The notes under the pieces are model-generated. The model did not search any database and was not told the DNA's origin. It saw nothing but the letters and a program-made list of their open reading frames with translations. Shown in pieces: positions 18,828-28,636 of a DNA stretch of 64,000 bases (position 1 is its first letter; the number at the start of each line of letters is the position of its first letter). The stretch lies in NCBI RefSeq assembly GCF_000743705.1, contig NZ_JQEZ01000001.1:736070-800069 (forward strand), written 5' to 3'. A program made the translations under genes and the position numbers. Origin of the DNA: Ruegeria halocynthiae (lineage in GTDB: Bacteria > Pseudomonadota > Alphaproteobacteria > Rhodobacterales > Rhodobacteraceae).

Positions 18828-19398
18828 CCTCTAGCCCCGCGCCGATCAACGCGGCGAGCTGCACGACCCGCTTTTCATAGTCATCAGCCCCTGCGCTACT
18901 CAGCTTGAGGCCCTTGAGCGTCGCGGTAATCGTCCGGGCGGTTTCCGCGGCGTCAGTGAACAGACGCACCCGCCCGGCCTGTTCCTGCTGCGACAACCAA
19001 TCCGCATACAGCCCCGCCAGTTGCGCCTCACCTTCCGAGATGATCCCCGAGGACATGGATTTGGTGGCATCCAGCATCTCAAGCCCATGGGGCGAGGCCA
19101 GGATCACAGCCATCCCTTCTGTCTGGGCCCGGATCGCCCGGGCCAGAACATCCGGCACGGGGCCTTGCATTGCCAGCGCCGCAGCAACTGCCGCGCTTTT
19201 TTCCGTATAGTAAACTTGGGTCAGCCTGCTGACGATCGCCTCTTTGTTTTTGTAATGCAGATACACCGCAGGCCGGGACATCCCCGCCCCCCGCGCAATG
19301 TCATCCATCGAAGTTTTTCGAAAACCATATGTGGCAAAGGCCTGAAAGGCCGAACTTAAAATCGCCTTTTGCCGTGAATCGTCAACAGTCTCTGTCAT
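18820..19398 (-). CDS. TetR/AcrR family transcriptional regulator
   Basis: Product of 192 aa. The N-terminal helix-turn-helix has the standard TetR pattern: AFATYGFRKTSMDDIARGAGMSRPAVYLHYKNKEAI (residues about 18-53). The C-terminal ligand domain is specific to this protein. It is divergent from the [2Fe-2S]/molybdenum hydroxylase pair, and a palindrome in the shared 99-bp gap overlaps their predicted promoter. I infer it represses that operon and possibly itself. AGGT lies just before the ATG. Confidence 0.88.
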   Translation of the reverse strand: MTETVDDSRQKAILSSAFQAFATYGFRKTSMDDIARGAGMSRPAVYLHYKNKEAIVSRLTQVYYTEKSAAVAAALAMQGPVPDVLARAIRAQTEGMAVILASPHGLEMLDATKSMSSGIISEGEAQLAGLYADWLSQQEQAGRVRLFTDAAETARTITATLKGLKLSSAGADDYEKRVVQLAALIGAGLEVR

Positions 19399-19428
19399 AC
19401 CTGAACTCGTGACATTTTTTGTTTATTT

Positions 19429-19440
19429 TGTCAATTGACA
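19429..19440. promoter_or_regulatory. Palindromic operator between the TetR gene and the molybdenum hydroxylase operon
   Basis: TGTCAATTGACA is a perfect 12-bp palindrome. A partly overlapping longer symmetry uses TTTTGTCA and TGACAAAA half-sites (about 19426-19451). Position between divergent genes, one encoding a TetR protein, makes it the natural operator. Confidence 0.6.
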
Positions 19441-19463
19441 CAATGACAAAATACATCAATTAT
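19435..19463 (+). promoter_or_regulatory. Predicted promoter of the molybdenum hydroxylase operon
   Basis: A perfect -35 TTGACA (19435-19440) lies inside the palindrome, followed 17 bp later by AATTAT (19458-19463; 4 of 6 -10 bases). Repressor binding at 19429-19440 would block this -35. The start codon is 35 bp beyond. Confidence 0.4.
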
Positions 19464-19497
19464 GTCAGAAACCAGCCACAGCTACGAGAGGTGCGCC

Positions 19498-19962
19498 ATG
19501 GCGACCGCCCTAACGATCAACGGAAAGCAACATCAGGTGGATCTGCCCGATGACGTTCCCCTGCTTTGGGTGCTGCGCGACGAGGTCGGCCTGACCGGCA
19601 CCAAATTCGGCTGCGGCGTCGCCGCCTGCGGGGCCTGCACTGTTCATATTGATGGCGAAGCGGTGCGATCATGTCAGGTGGCGCTTTCGGATGTCTGGGG
19701 TGATGTGACCACGATCGAAGGGATCGGATCACCGGATGCGATGGCCACCATTCAACAGGCCTGGACCGATCATCAGGTGGCGCAATGCGGCTATTGCCAG
19801 TCGGGCCAGATTATGCAGGCCGCGGCGCTGCTGGCGGAAAACACCGCCCCGTCGGACGCGGATATTGACGAGGCCATGCAGGGCAACCTGTGCCGCTGTG
19901 GCACCTATCCCCGCATCCGCGCCGCGATCCATGACGCGGCCGCCAAACTGAAGGAGGCGTAA
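19498..19962 (+). CDS. [2Fe-2S] subunit of a xanthine oxidase-family molybdenum hydroxylase (IorA type)
   Basis: Product of 154 aa. A plant-type ferredoxin cluster motif [14 protein letters not shown] is followed by the second [2Fe-2S] domain, with [16 protein letters not shown] and [16 protein letters not shown]. This is the small electron-transfer subunit, like isoquinoline 1-oxidoreductase alpha or the small subunits of membrane aldehyde dehydrogenases. GAGAGGTGCGCC precedes the ATG at 19498; the frame is open further upstream but into the promoter. The large subunit starts 3 bp after its stop. Confidence 0.92.
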   Translation: MATALTINGKQHQVDLPDDVPLLWVLRDEVGLTGTKFGCGVAACGACTVHIDGEAVRSCQVALSDVWGDVTTIEGIGSPDAMATIQQAWTDHQVAQCGYCQSGQIMQAAALLAENTAPSDADIDEAMQGNLCRCGTYPRIRAAIHDAAAKLKEA

Positions 19963-19965
19963 CGG

Positions 19966-22206
19966 ATGGCTTCTGTTGGTAAAATCCTTCGCCGTACGTT
20001 TCTGATCGGCTCGGCCGCGATTGTCGGGGGTGTGGCGTTCGGTGCCTATTACGTCAGCCGTCCCGCCGCGAACCCGTTGAAACCCGGCAAAGGGCAAGCG
20101 GCGCTCAGCCCGTTTGTTCTGATTGACCAGAACGGCGTAACGCTTTTCGCCCCCCGCGCCGAGATGGGACAGGGGGTCAAAACAACCTGGGCAGCGCTGA
20201 TTGCCGAAGAACTGGATGTGGATCTGGATCAGATCACCGTTCTGCACGGCCCGGCGGCTGCGGCCTATTACAACTCGGCCTTGATCGGCGAGGGCCTGCC
20301 CAACAAGGGTTATGACGTTTCGGATTTCCAGCACAATCTGGGCGAAACCCTGGGTGTGCTTGGCAGAACGCTGGGCCTTCAGGTCACTGGCGGTTCGACC
20401 TCGATGAAAGATGGGTTTGAACGGATGCGTCAGGCCGGTGCCTCGGCGCGTGAGACACTCAAGCGCGCGGCGGCCAGCCGTCTGGGCGCTGATCCTGCGG
20501 AACTGAAGACCGCTTCGGGGTATGTCATCGCCCCCAATGGCGACAGGATCGCTTACACGGATCTGGCGGTGGATGCCGCCGGGCTTGAACCGGTCGACAT
20601 ACCCCTGCGCGACCCATCGCAATGGCGCTATTTGGGTCAGACACAGCCACGGCTGGATATGGCTGAAAAAGTGACAGGTACAGCGGAATTCGGTGTCGAT
20701 GTCCGCCTGCCCGGCATGAAATTCGCCTCGGCTCGCATAAACCCCAAGTTGGGCGGGGTGATGAACGGTTTTGACGACAGCGCCGCAAAATCCATGCCGG
20801 GGGTCGAAAAAATCGTCGATCTGGGCAACGGGGTCGCGGTTGTTGCCAACAACACCTGGCTGGCCAATCAAGCGGTCGAAGCGATTGACGTCGATTGGGG
20901 CGACGCCCCCTATCCGCCCGAGACCGATGCGATCTTTGCCAAGATCGCCAAGGCCTTTGACGACGCCCCGAACTCGACCATGCGTGATGATGGCGACGTC
21001 AGCGTCACACCCGACGGTGCAGCCGAGGTCACGGCCGAGTATCAGGTGCCCTATCTGGCCCACGCCACGATGGAGCCGATGAACGCCACCGCGTTGTTCA
21101 CCGGCAAGACACTGGATCTGTGGTGCGGCAATCAGGCCCCGACGCTGATCCGGCGCCATGTGGCCGGTATCGCCAATCTGGATACGGATGCGGTTGAGGT
21201 TCACACCACCTATCTGGGTGGCGGGTTCGGTCGGCGCGGCGAACTGGATTTCGGTGAGATTGCCACCAAGGTTGCCATGGCGCTGCCGGGCACGCCGGTT
21301 CAAACAACCTGGAGCCGCGAAGAAGATATGCGTCACGATTATTACCGCCCTGGCGCGATCGCCCGGATGCGGGGCGCGGTCAAAGATGGCAAGGCGGTTC
21401 TGATCGACGGCAAGGTTGCCGCGCAATCCAGTGTCCATCAGGTGGTCGGGCGGTACACCGGGCTGCCCGGCGGCGGGCCGGACAAGGTTTTGGTCGAAGG
21501 CTTTTTCAATCAACCCTATGCGGTGCCGAATTACCGCATGAGCGGCCACATCGCCGATTTGAAGGTGCCCGTGGGGTTCTGGCGCTCGGTCGGCAACAGC
21601 TACAACGGGTTCTTCCACGAAACCTTCATGGATGAGATGGCCCATGCCGCAGGCCGCGACCCGCTGGAATTCCGGCTGGAGTTGATGAAAAGCGAACACG
21701 CCCCCTCGGCCGGTTGCCTTGAAGCCGTGCGTGACATGTCAGGCTGGACTGGCCAGACGCCGGATGGCGTGGGACGTGGCGTGGCGTTCACCTACAGTTT
21801 CGGCACCCCGGTCGCGCAGGTGATCGAAGTGGTCGACGAAGACGGCACCATCCGCATCAACAAGGCGTGGATCGCCTGCGACATGGGGCTGGCGCTGGAC
21901 CCGGAAAACGTCAAGGCGCAAATGTTCGGAGGCATGATGTACGGCCTGTCGGCGGCTTGTTTCGGCGAGATTACCTTTGCCGAGGGCGCGGTCGAGCAAT
22001 TCAACTTTCCCGACTATGACGCAATCCGCATGCACACCGCCCCGCAGGTTGAGGTCCGCGTGCTGGAAACCAACCGCCATATGGGCGGCGCTGGCGAACC
22101 CGGCACGCCCCCTTCGATGCCGGCACTGGGCAATGCGCTGTTCGATCTGACCGGGCAGCGCGCCCGCAGCTTGCCGCTGATCAATCAGTTTGATTTGCTG
22201 ATCTGA
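19966..22206 (+). CDS. Molybdopterin-binding subunit of a xanthine oxidase-family hydroxylase (IorB type)
   Basis: Product of 746 aa. The N-terminus (RRTFLIGSAAIVGGVAFGAYYV) is a twin-arginine-like signal or anchor, as in IorB and membrane aldehyde dehydrogenase large subunits. The mature part has EMGQGVKTTWAALIAEEL, the cofactor-binding GGGFGRRG and, near the end, GGAGEPGTPP with the catalytic glutamate. No FAD subunit is present, so electrons probably go to a cytochrome or quinone. Substrate is unknown: aldehydes or N-heterocycles are typical. XdhC-like maturation genes are not in the window. The operon ends at the hairpin 22212-22251. Confidence 0.9.
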   Translation: MASVGKILRRTFLIGSAAIVGGVAFGAYYVSRPAANPLKPGKGQAALSPFVLIDQNGVTLFAPRAEMGQGVKTTWAALIAEELDVDLDQITVLHGPAAAAYYNSALIGEGLPNKGYDVSDFQHNLGETLGVLGRTLGLQVTGGSTSMKDGFERMRQAGASARETLKRAAASRLGADPAELKTASGYVIAPNGDRIAYTDLAVDAAGLEPVDIPLRDPSQWRYLGQTQPRLDMAEKVTGTAEFGVDVRLPGMKFASARINPKLGGVMNGFDDSAAKSMPGVEKIVDLGNGVAVVANNTWLANQAVEAIDVDWGDAPYPPETDAIFAKIAKAFDDAPNSTMRDDGDVSVTPDGAAEVTAEYQVPYLAHATMEPMNATALFTGKTLDLWCGNQAPTLIRRHVAGIANLDTDAVEVHTTYLGGGFGRRGELDFGEIATKVAMALPGTPVQTTWSREEDMRHDYYRPGAIARMRGAVKDGKAVLIDGKVAAQSSVHQVVGRYTGLPGGGPDKVLVEGFFNQPYAVPNYRMSGHIADLKVPVGFWRSVGNSYNGFFHETFMDEMAHAAGRDPLEFRLELMKSEHAPSAGCLEAVRDMSGWTGQTPDGVGRGVAFTYSFGTPVAQVIEVVDEDGTIRINKAWIACDMGLALDPENVKAQMFGGMMYGLSAACFGEITFAEGAVEQFNFPDYDAIRMHTAPQVEVRVLETNRHMGGAGEPGTPPSMPALGNALFDLTGQRARSLPLINQFDLLI

Positions 22207-22211
22207 TCGCC

Positions 22212-22251
22212 ACGCGCGGACCCGGTCCTTCGGTGCCGGGTCGGTGCGCGT
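22212..22251. terminator. Terminator-like hairpin between convergent genes
   Basis: Nested arms ACGCGC...GCGCGT (22212-22217 / 22246-22251) and GACCCGG...CCGGGTC (22219-22225 / 22236-22242) form a long GC-rich stem ending in TTTC. It lies 6 bp after the molybdenum hydroxylase stop and 2 bp from the end of the opposing gene. Confidence 0.7.
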
Positions 22252-22252
22252 T

Positions 22253-23032
22253 TCAAGCGGATTGCTGGATCAGCCGGGCGTCCGAGCCCGCGGCCCAGGC
22301 CTGCACCGCCCTACCGAACGCCTCAAACAAAGGGCGCGAAACGGGATCGTTCACAGCATCCCATTCCGGGTGCCATTGCACCGACAGGGTAAACCCGGGG
22401 GCATCCTGAACATAGATCGCTTCGGGGGTTCCATCCGGGGCATGGCCATCAATGACAATCCTTTGCCCAACGGTCTTGAGCCCCTGCCCGTGCAACGTAT
22501 TCGTCATCACCTCGGTCGCGCCCATCAGCCGGTGGAACACACCGTTTTCGGACAATTTCACCACATGGCGCAGGGCGAATTTTTCCTCAAGCGTGCCATC
22601 AGGCGGCATCCGGTGGTTCAGTCGCCCCGGCAAGTCACGGATTTCAGGGTACAATGTCCCGCCCATCGCAACGTTGACCTCTTGAAATCCGCGGCAGATG
22701 CCAAAGAATGGCTGCCCACGATCAACACAGGCCCGCACCAGCGGCAGGGTGATCGCGTCGCGGGCGCGGTCGAATTCGCCATGGGCTTCGGTGGCAGGCT
22801 CGCCGTATTCCTCGGGGTGCACGTTGGGGCGGCCACCCGTCAACAGGAAGCCGTCGCAGGTCTTCAACAACTCTTCGACCGTGACATAGCGTGGATCGGC
22901 AGGGATCAGCAGCGGCAGACAGCCCGAGACATTGGCGATCGCATCCGAATTCATCGTCCCACCGGCATGGGTCGGATATTGATCGTTCATTAAGTACGAA
23001 TTGCCGATGATACCGACGATAGGTCGAGACAT
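22253..23032 (-). CDS. Gamma-glutamyl-gamma-aminobutyrate hydrolase (PuuD) family class I glutamine amidotransferase
   Basis: Product of 259 aa. The amidotransferase triad is visible as FGICRGFQEVNV (nucleophile C113) and VQWHPEW (H221, E223). PuuD-type proteins hydrolyse gamma-glutamyl conjugates in the putrescine pathway. No other puu gene adjoins, so the precise substrate is inferred. It is transcribed toward the molybdenum hydroxylase genes and ends in the shared terminator. Confidence 0.85.
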   Translation of the reverse strand: MSRPIVGIIGNSYLMNDQYPTHAGGTMNSDAIANVSGCLPLLIPADPRYVTVEELLKTCDGFLLTGGRPNVHPEEYGEPATEAHGEFDRARDAITLPLVRACVDRGQPFFGICRGFQEVNVAMGGTLYPEIRDLPGRLNHRMPPDGTLEEKFALRHVVKLSENGVFHRLMGATEVMTNTLHGQGLKTVGQRIVIDGHAPDGTPEAIYVQDAPGFTLSVQWHPEWDAVNDPVSRPLFEAFGRAVQAWAAGSDARLIQQSA

Positions 23033-23180
23033 TCTGCGTTCCTGAATAATTCCCTAATCTATCAGGAAGGCTATCGACAGTGTCAGCCGCGCGCAACAGC
23101 ACAAGACCTGCATGTCAGCGCAAGCTCTTGTTCAACCCTGCACATGTCACCAACTACCCCAGCACTGTCATCGTTGGGGG

Positions 23181-23205
23181 GCAGAGAGCCACGCAGGCTC
23201 TCTGC
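23181..23205. terminator. Hairpin downstream of the GlcG-like gene
   Basis: Perfect 10-bp arms GCAGAGAGCC and GGCTCTCTGC enclose a 5-base loop. It lies 13 bp after the end of the minus-strand GlcG-like gene. There is no long T run, so it may act as a weak or rho-assisted terminator. Confidence 0.6.
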
Positions 23206-23217
23206 AAGAGCTTGCGA

Positions 23218-23643
23218 TCAAACCTCGCCGGTCAGCCCGGCGGCTTCGATACCGGCCAAAGCGGCGGCGGCGTCATTGTCCGAGGTATCGCCTGTCACAC
23301 CGACGGCACCGACAATTTCACCCTTTCGATCCCGCAGCAGAACACCCCCCGGCACGGGCACAACCTGCCCGCCGTAAACACCGTTTACGGCCGCCATGAA
23401 ATAAGCCTGCGCCTCAGCCCGCTGCATTTGCGCGGTGCCGGCCATCCCCAACATGACCGAGCCATAAGCCTTGCCATGCGCGATCGCAAACCGGCCCGGT
23501 GCCGCGCCATCCTCGCGTTCAAAGGCGATCACGTGGCCACCCGCGTCCAGCACCACGACGGAAAGAGGCTTCAGCTCCAACTCGTGCCCTTTTTCAAGGG
23601 TTTTGCGGATGACCGTGCGGGCCTTGCGAAGAGAAATTGCCAT
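23218..23643 (-). CDS. GlcG/HbpS family (DUF336) heme-binding protein
   Basis: Product of 141 aa with the GlcG/HbpS pattern: VVVLDAGGHVIAFEREDGA, then VPGGVLLRD and GAVGVTGDTSDNDAAAALAGIEA. It follows malate synthase G by 54 bp on the same strand, echoing the glcG-glcB neighbourhood of the enterobacterial glycolate operon, so a link to glycolate/glyoxylate use is plausible. Biochemical function in the family (heme binding, sensing, chaperoning) is poorly defined. Confidence 0.85.
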   Translation of the reverse strand: MAISLRKARTVIRKTLEKGHELELKPLSVVVLDAGGHVIAFEREDGAAPGRFAIAHGKAYGSVMLGMAGTAQMQRAEAQAYFMAAVNGVYGGQVVPVPGGVLLRDRKGEIVGAVGVTGDTSDNDAAAALAGIEAAGLTGEV

Positions 23644-23697
23644 GTCGTGTCCTAACGTTCAAAAAAGGTCCGGTTTGATCCAAGCAGGCACAGCCTT

Positions 23698-25875
23698 TTA
23701 GTTCAGAAGGCTTGCCTTAAGCTCCAGACGACGCGCGTGCAATACCGGCTCAGTGTAACCCGATGGCTGCACGCGACCCTTGAATACCAGATCACAGGCC
23801 GCCTGAAAGGCAATCCCGTCAAAACCGGGCGCCATCGGGCGATACGCCGCGTCGCTCTGGTTCTGGCGGTCCACCACAGCGGCCATCTTTTGCATCGCGG
23901 CCATGACCTGTTCTTCGGTAACGACACTATGGTGCAGCCAGTTGGCCAACGCCTGCGAGGAGATCCGGCATGTCGCACGGTCCTCCATCAGACCGATATC
24001 ATTCAGGTCGGGCACCTTGGAACAGCCAACACCGTGATCGATCCAACGCACCACATAGCCCAGAATGCCTTGCGCGTTGTTTTCGATCTCACGCGTGATT
24101 TCACCATCGCTAAGGTTGCGCCCACCCAACAAAGGGATGGTCAACAAATCATCCAGCGTGCCACGGGCACCAGCAGCCGCCAGTTCATCCTGACGGGCCA
24201 GCACGTCGACCTTGTGGTAATGCGTCGCGTGCAGGGTCGCGGCTGTTGGCGACGGCACCCATGCACAGGTCGCGCCGGATTGCGGATGGCCGATCTTGGC
24301 GTCCAGCATATCACCCATCCGATCAGGCATCGCCCACATGCCTTTGCCGATCTGCGCCTTGCCCTTCAGGCCGCAAGCCAGACCGACATCAACGTTGCGA
24401 TCCTCATAAGACGCAATCCACGGCGTGTTCTTGATGTCGCCCTTGGGCAGCATCGGACCCGCCTCGATCGAGGTGTGGATCTCATCCCCTGTGCGGTCCA
24501 GAAAGCCGGTGTTGATAAAGGCCACGCGCGATTTCGCGGCGCGAATACATTCCTTGAGGTTGGCCGAGGTGCGGCGTTCCTCATCCATGATCCCCAGTTT
24601 GACGGTATTGCGCGGCAGGCCAAGGATATCTTCGACCATGTCAAAGATTTCGACCGAAAACGCGACCTCTTCCGGCCCGTGCATCTTGGGCTTGACCACA
24701 TAGACCGATCCGGTGACCGAGTTGCCGCCATCACGCTGCATGTCATGCATCGCGATCATCGTTGTACACAGCGCATCCATCAGCCCCTCGCCGATCTCAT
24801 CGCCCTCGGCATCCAGAACGGCTGGATTGGTCATCAGATGGCCCACATTGCGCACCAACATCAGCGAGCGGCCCTTTAGCGTGGCCTGTTTGCCATCAGC
24901 GGTGGTGTATTCCACATCCCCGGCCAGTTTTCTGGTGAAAGTTTCGCCACCCTTTGTGACCTCTTCGGTCAGATCACCCTTCATCAGGCCCAACCAGTTA
25001 CCATAGGCCACCACTTTGTCGGCGGCATCGACACAGGCCACCGAATCCTCGCAGTCCATGATCGTGGACAGGGCGGATTCCAGATGCACGTCAGCAATAC
25101 CCGCCGGATCGGACGCGCCGATGGGTGTCGATCTGTCGATCACAATTTCAGCATGAAGGCCATTCTTTTCTAAGAAGACAGAAGTTGGTGAAGCCGGGTC
25201 ACCTTTGTAACCCACAAAGCGGCCCGTTCCGTGCATTTGCGATCCATACATGTACGCTCTTTCACCGTCATCCAGTGTTGCAACGAGGTTTCCATCTTCA
25301 ACAGCAATGCCAACGACACTTGTCCAATCATCAATTGCTGGCGTGCAAAAGAAGCCCAGATGATACTTGGCCCAGGCAATCACGCGTGCACCGCGCTCTG
25401 CGTCATAGCCTCCACCCGCTGGTAAATCGCCCATCGCGTCAGTACCGTAAAGCGCATCATAAAGGCTGCCCCAGCGCGCGTTGGCTGCGTTCAGGGCAAA
25501 GCGCGCGTTGGTGATTGGCACGACCAGTTGCGGACCGGGGGTCAAGGCAATCTCGGGGTCGACATCTGCGGTTTCGATCTGGAAGGCATCGCCTTCCTCG
25601 ACCAGATAGCCGATCTCGCGCAGGAAGTCCTGATAGGAAGTGGCGTCATGCGCCTGCCCTTTGCGATCCAGATGCCAGGCGTCTATCTGGCCCTGTATCT
25701 TTTCCCGCTTTGCCAGCAGCGCTTGGTTTTTGGGGCCCAATTCGGACACCATCCGCGACAGACCGTTCCAGAACGCGTCGGCCGCAACCCCAGTTCCCGG
25801 CAGTGCCTGGCTTTCGATAAAGCTGGCCAGAACCGTGTCGACCTGAAGCCCGTTGTGCGTCTGTCTGCTGTTCAT
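23698..25875 (-). CDS. glcB: Malate synthase G
   Basis: Product of 725 aa, typical of the monomeric G isoform. It condenses glyoxylate and acetyl-CoA to malate. [16 protein letters not shown] carries the conserved catalytic-region Arg. [28 protein letters not shown]-type segments (here [14 protein letters not shown]) and [15 protein letters not shown] are family signatures. The ATG at 25875 follows GGGAGATAGAAATC. It is divergent from pepN across about 200 bp, which holds a symmetric element at 25965-25981. The GlcG-like gene follows in the same direction. Confidence 0.97.
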   Translation of the reverse strand: MNSRQTHNGLQVDTVLASFIESQALPGTGVAADAFWNGLSRMVSELGPKNQALLAKREKIQGQIDAWHLDRKGQAHDATSYQDFLREIGYLVEEGDAFQIETADVDPEIALTPGPQLVVPITNARFALNAANARWGSLYDALYGTDAMGDLPAGGGYDAERGARVIAWAKYHLGFFCTPAIDDWTSVVGIAVEDGNLVATLDDGERAYMYGSQMHGTGRFVGYKGDPASPTSVFLEKNGLHAEIVIDRSTPIGASDPAGIADVHLESALSTIMDCEDSVACVDAADKVVAYGNWLGLMKGDLTEEVTKGGETFTRKLAGDVEYTTADGKQATLKGRSLMLVRNVGHLMTNPAVLDAEGDEIGEGLMDALCTTMIAMHDMQRDGGNSVTGSVYVVKPKMHGPEEVAFSVEIFDMVEDILGLPRNTVKLGIMDEERRTSANLKECIRAAKSRVAFINTGFLDRTGDEIHTSIEAGPMLPKGDIKNTPWIASYEDRNVDVGLACGLKGKAQIGKGMWAMPDRMGDMLDAKIGHPQSGATCAWVPSPTAATLHATHYHKVDVLARQDELAAAGARGTLDDLLTIPLLGGRNLSDGEITREIENNAQGILGYVVRWIDHGVGCSKVPDLNDIGLMEDRATCRISSQALANWLHHSVVTEEQVMAAMQKMAAVVDRQNQSDAAYRPMAPGFDGIAFQAACDLVFKGRVQPSGYTEPVLHARRLELKASLLN

Positions 25876-25964
25876 GATTTCTATCTCCCGCGAATGTGCG
25901 CCATTGTATGCCGTCTGCATTTAGGACGATTGTTTCCGATAGGCAACTTGCCCCGCCGTATCAC

Positions 25965-25981
25965 GGTAAAAAAATTTTACC
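25965..25981. promoter_or_regulatory. Inverted repeat in the glcB-pepN divergent intergenic region
   Basis: GGTAAAA-AAA-TTTTACC is symmetric about its centre and is followed at once by CAAAATTTTGG, giving a very AT-rich patch in a GC-rich region. It could be an operator for glcB (about 90 bp upstream) or pepN (about 103 bp upstream). No regulator gene adjoins. Confidence 0.45.
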
Positions 25982-26083
25982 AAAATTTTGGATCGGGTCG
26001 GCGCAGACACAGGTTGCACCGCTTGCAGCCCATCGCCGCAACCCATAACGTCGCGCCTGACATGAACCGATGCGAGGCCCCCG

Positions 26084-28636
26084 ATGCGTGACGCCGCCCC
26101 CACGACGATCTACCTGAAAGATTACACGCCCTTTGGCTATCTGGTGGACAGTGTGCACCTGACGTTTGATCTGGCCGCCCACGCAACCCGCGTCACATCT
26201 CGCATCGCATTTCGCCCGAACCCGGCCGCCACCGACCGCACGTTTTTCCTGCACGGCGAGGAACTGACCCTGATCCGCGCAATCGTCGATGGGGCCGAGG
26301 TCACGCCCGAAATCACCGACAAGGGCCTGACGGTTGATGTTCCTGACGCGCCTTTCATATGGGAGGCTGTAGTTGAGATCGACCCGGCCAACAACACGGC
26401 GCTTGAGGGGCTGTATATGTCGAACGGCATGTATTGCACCCAGTGTGAGGCCGAAGGGTTCCGCAAGATCACCTATTACCCCGACCGCCCCGACGTGATG
26501 TCAACCTTTACCGTCCGCATCAACGGCGACTTGCCGGTGCTGCTGTCCAACGGCAACCCGTCGGGCAAGGGCGATGGCTGGGCCGAATGGTCAGATCCCT
26601 GGCCCAAACCCGCCTATCTGTTCGCGCTGGTTGCGGGCGACCTGATCGCCCATCCCGGCCAGTTCACCACCATGTCAGGCCGTGATGTCGAACTGAACCT
26701 CTGGGTCCGCCCCGGCGACGAGGGCAAATGCGCCTTTGGCATGGAGGCGCTGAAAAAGTCGATGAAATGGGATGAGGAAGTCTATGGCCGAGAATACGAT
26801 CTGGACGTGTTCAACATCGTGGCCGTGGATGATTTCAACATGGGCGCGATGGAGAACAAGGGGCTGAACATCTTCAACTCCTCGGCTGTTCTGGCCAGCC
26901 CCGAAACCTCGACCGATGCCAATTTCGAACGGATCGAGGCGATTATCGCGCATGAGTATTTCCACAACTGGACCGGCAACCGGATCACCTGCCGGGACTG
27001 GTTTCAGCTATGTTTGAAAGAGGGCCTGACTGTCTTTCGCGACGCGCAGTTCACATCCGACATGCGCTCGGCCCCGGTGAAACGCATTCACGACGCTATC
27101 GAGTTGCGTGCACGGCAATTCCCCGAGGATAACGGGCCGCTGTCCCATCCGGTTCGGCCCGAAAGCTTTCAGGAAATCAACAACTTCTACACCGCAACCG
27201 TTTATGAGAAAGGTGCCGAGGTCATCGGTATGCTGAAACGGTTGGTCGGTGATGACGCCTATGCCACGGCGCTGGACCTTTATTTCGACCGGCACGACGG
27301 ACAGGCCTGCACAATCGAGGACTGGATCAAGGTATTCGAAGAAACCACCGGCCGCGATCTGAGCCAATTCAAGCGCTGGTACAGCCAGTCCGGCACGCCC
27401 CGCGTTGATGTGACCGAGGATTGGAAAGATGGCACCTATATCCTGACTCTGTCTCAACACACGGAACCGACGCCGGGCCAGTCTGAAAAGCTGCCGCAGG
27501 TGATCCCGGTGGCCGTGGGATTGCTTGGCGCCAACGGGGATGAGGTGCGCGCGACCGAGGTTCTGGAACTGACCGAAGCCCGGCAAAGCTTTGAGTTCAC
27601 TGGGCTGGCGGCCAAGCCCTTGGCCTCGATCCTGCGCGATTTCTCGGCACCGGTCATTCTGGAACATGACCACTCGAACGCCGAACGCGCCCTTCTGTTG
27701 GCGCATGACACCGATCCGTTCAACCGCTGGCAGGCGGGGCGGTCACTGGCGCAGGACACATTGCTGCGCATGATCCGCGAAGATGCGGCACCGGGCGCCA
27801 ATTATATGGACGGCATTCTGGCCGTATTGCGCGATCGCGATCTGGACCCTGCCTACCGCGCGCTGATGCTGGGGCTTCCAACCCAATCGGAACTGGCCGC
27901 GACGTTGTTTGATCAGCAAGAGGCACCCGACCCCATCGCTATCTGGACAGCGGTCGAAACGCTGCGGCAAGCGACGGCACAGCACGTTCAGGACCTGCTG
28001 CCGCGCCTGCACAGTGAAACTGTGATCGACGCCGCCTTTAGCCCCGATGCCGATCAGGCGGGCAAACGTGCGCTTGGCGGCGCGGCCCTTGCCCTGACAT
28101 CGCGGCTGGACGGCGGCGCAAAGGCGGCCGAAGAATATCAGGCTGCCGGCAACATGACCCTTCAGCTGACCGCCCTGTCCTGCCTGCTGCGCGCGGGCAA
28201 GGGCAACGCAGAGCTTTCGGGATTTTATGACCAGTGGCAGCACGACCGTCTGGTGATGGACAAGTGGTTCGGCTTGCAGGTGTCGATGGCCACGCCCGAC
28301 GCCACGGTCGATATCGCGGATAGGCTGACCCAGCATCCCGACTTCAACTGGAAAAACCCGAACCGCTTTCGCGCGGTCATGGGTGCGCTGGCCATGAACC
28401 ACGCCGGGTTCCATCGCGCGGATGGGGCCGGATATGCGTTGCTGGCGGACTGGCTGATCCAACTGGACCCGGTCAACCCGCAGACCACGGCACGGATGTG
28501 CACGGCCTTTCAGACATGGAAACGCTATGACAGCGACCGTCAGGATCTGATACGCGCCCAACTGACCCGCATTGCCGAAACACCGAACCTGTCGCGCGAC
28601 ACGACCGAGATGGTTTCCCGCATTCTTGACGCATGA
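26084..28636 (+). CDS. pepN: Aminopeptidase N (M1 family)
   Basis: Product of 850 aa. The substrate-binding GAMEN is at residues 254-258. The zinc motif HEYFHNWTGNR begins at H290, with H294 and the third ligand E313 in CLKEGLTVF, exactly the M1 spacing. An Ig-like domain and a helical C-terminal domain follow, as in E. coli PepN. It removes N-terminal residues from peptides in the cytoplasm. The stop overlaps the start of the next gene by 4 bp (ATGA), so the two are translationally coupled. Confidence 0.97.
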   Translation: MRDAAPTTIYLKDYTPFGYLVDSVHLTFDLAAHATRVTSRIAFRPNPAATDRTFFLHGEELTLIRAIVDGAEVTPEITDKGLTVDVPDAPFIWEAVVEIDPANNTALEGLYMSNGMYCTQCEAEGFRKITYYPDRPDVMSTFTVRINGDLPVLLSNGNPSGKGDGWAEWSDPWPKPAYLFALVAGDLIAHPGQFTTMSGRDVELNLWVRPGDEGKCAFGMEALKKSMKWDEEVYGREYDLDVFNIVAVDDFNMGAMENKGLNIFNSSAVLASPETSTDANFERIEAIIAHEYFHNWTGNRITCRDWFQLCLKEGLTVFRDAQFTSDMRSAPVKRIHDAIELRARQFPEDNGPLSHPVRPESFQEINNFYTATVYEKGAEVIGMLKRLVGDDAYATALDLYFDRHDGQACTIEDWIKVFEETTGRDLSQFKRWYSQSGTPRVDVTEDWKDGTYILTLSQHTEPTPGQSEKLPQVIPVAVGLLGANGDEVRATEVLELTEARQSFEFTGLAAKPLASILRDFSAPVILEHDHSNAERALLLAHDTDPFNRWQAGRSLAQDTLLRMIREDAAPGANYMDGILAVLRDRDLDPAYRALMLGLPTQSELAATLFDQQEAPDPIAIWTAVETLRQATAQHVQDLLPRLHSETVIDAAFSPDADQAGKRALGGAALALTSRLDGGAKAAEEYQAAGNMTLQLTALSCLLRAGKGNAELSGFYDQWQHDRLVMDKWFGLQVSMATPDATVDIADRLTQHPDFNWKNPNRFRAVMGALAMNHAGFHRADGAGYALLADWLIQLDPVNPQTTARMCTAFQTWKRYDSDRQDLIRAQLTRIAETPNLSRDTTEMVSRILDA

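Noticed and set aside
19729-21699. A 656-codon open frame on the minus strand antisense to the molybdenum hydroxylase large subunit
   Set aside because: It lies wholly over a well-supported gene, its product has no recognisable motif and is rich in Gly/Arg/His typical of antisense frames in GC-rich DNA, and it lacks a ribosome binding site.
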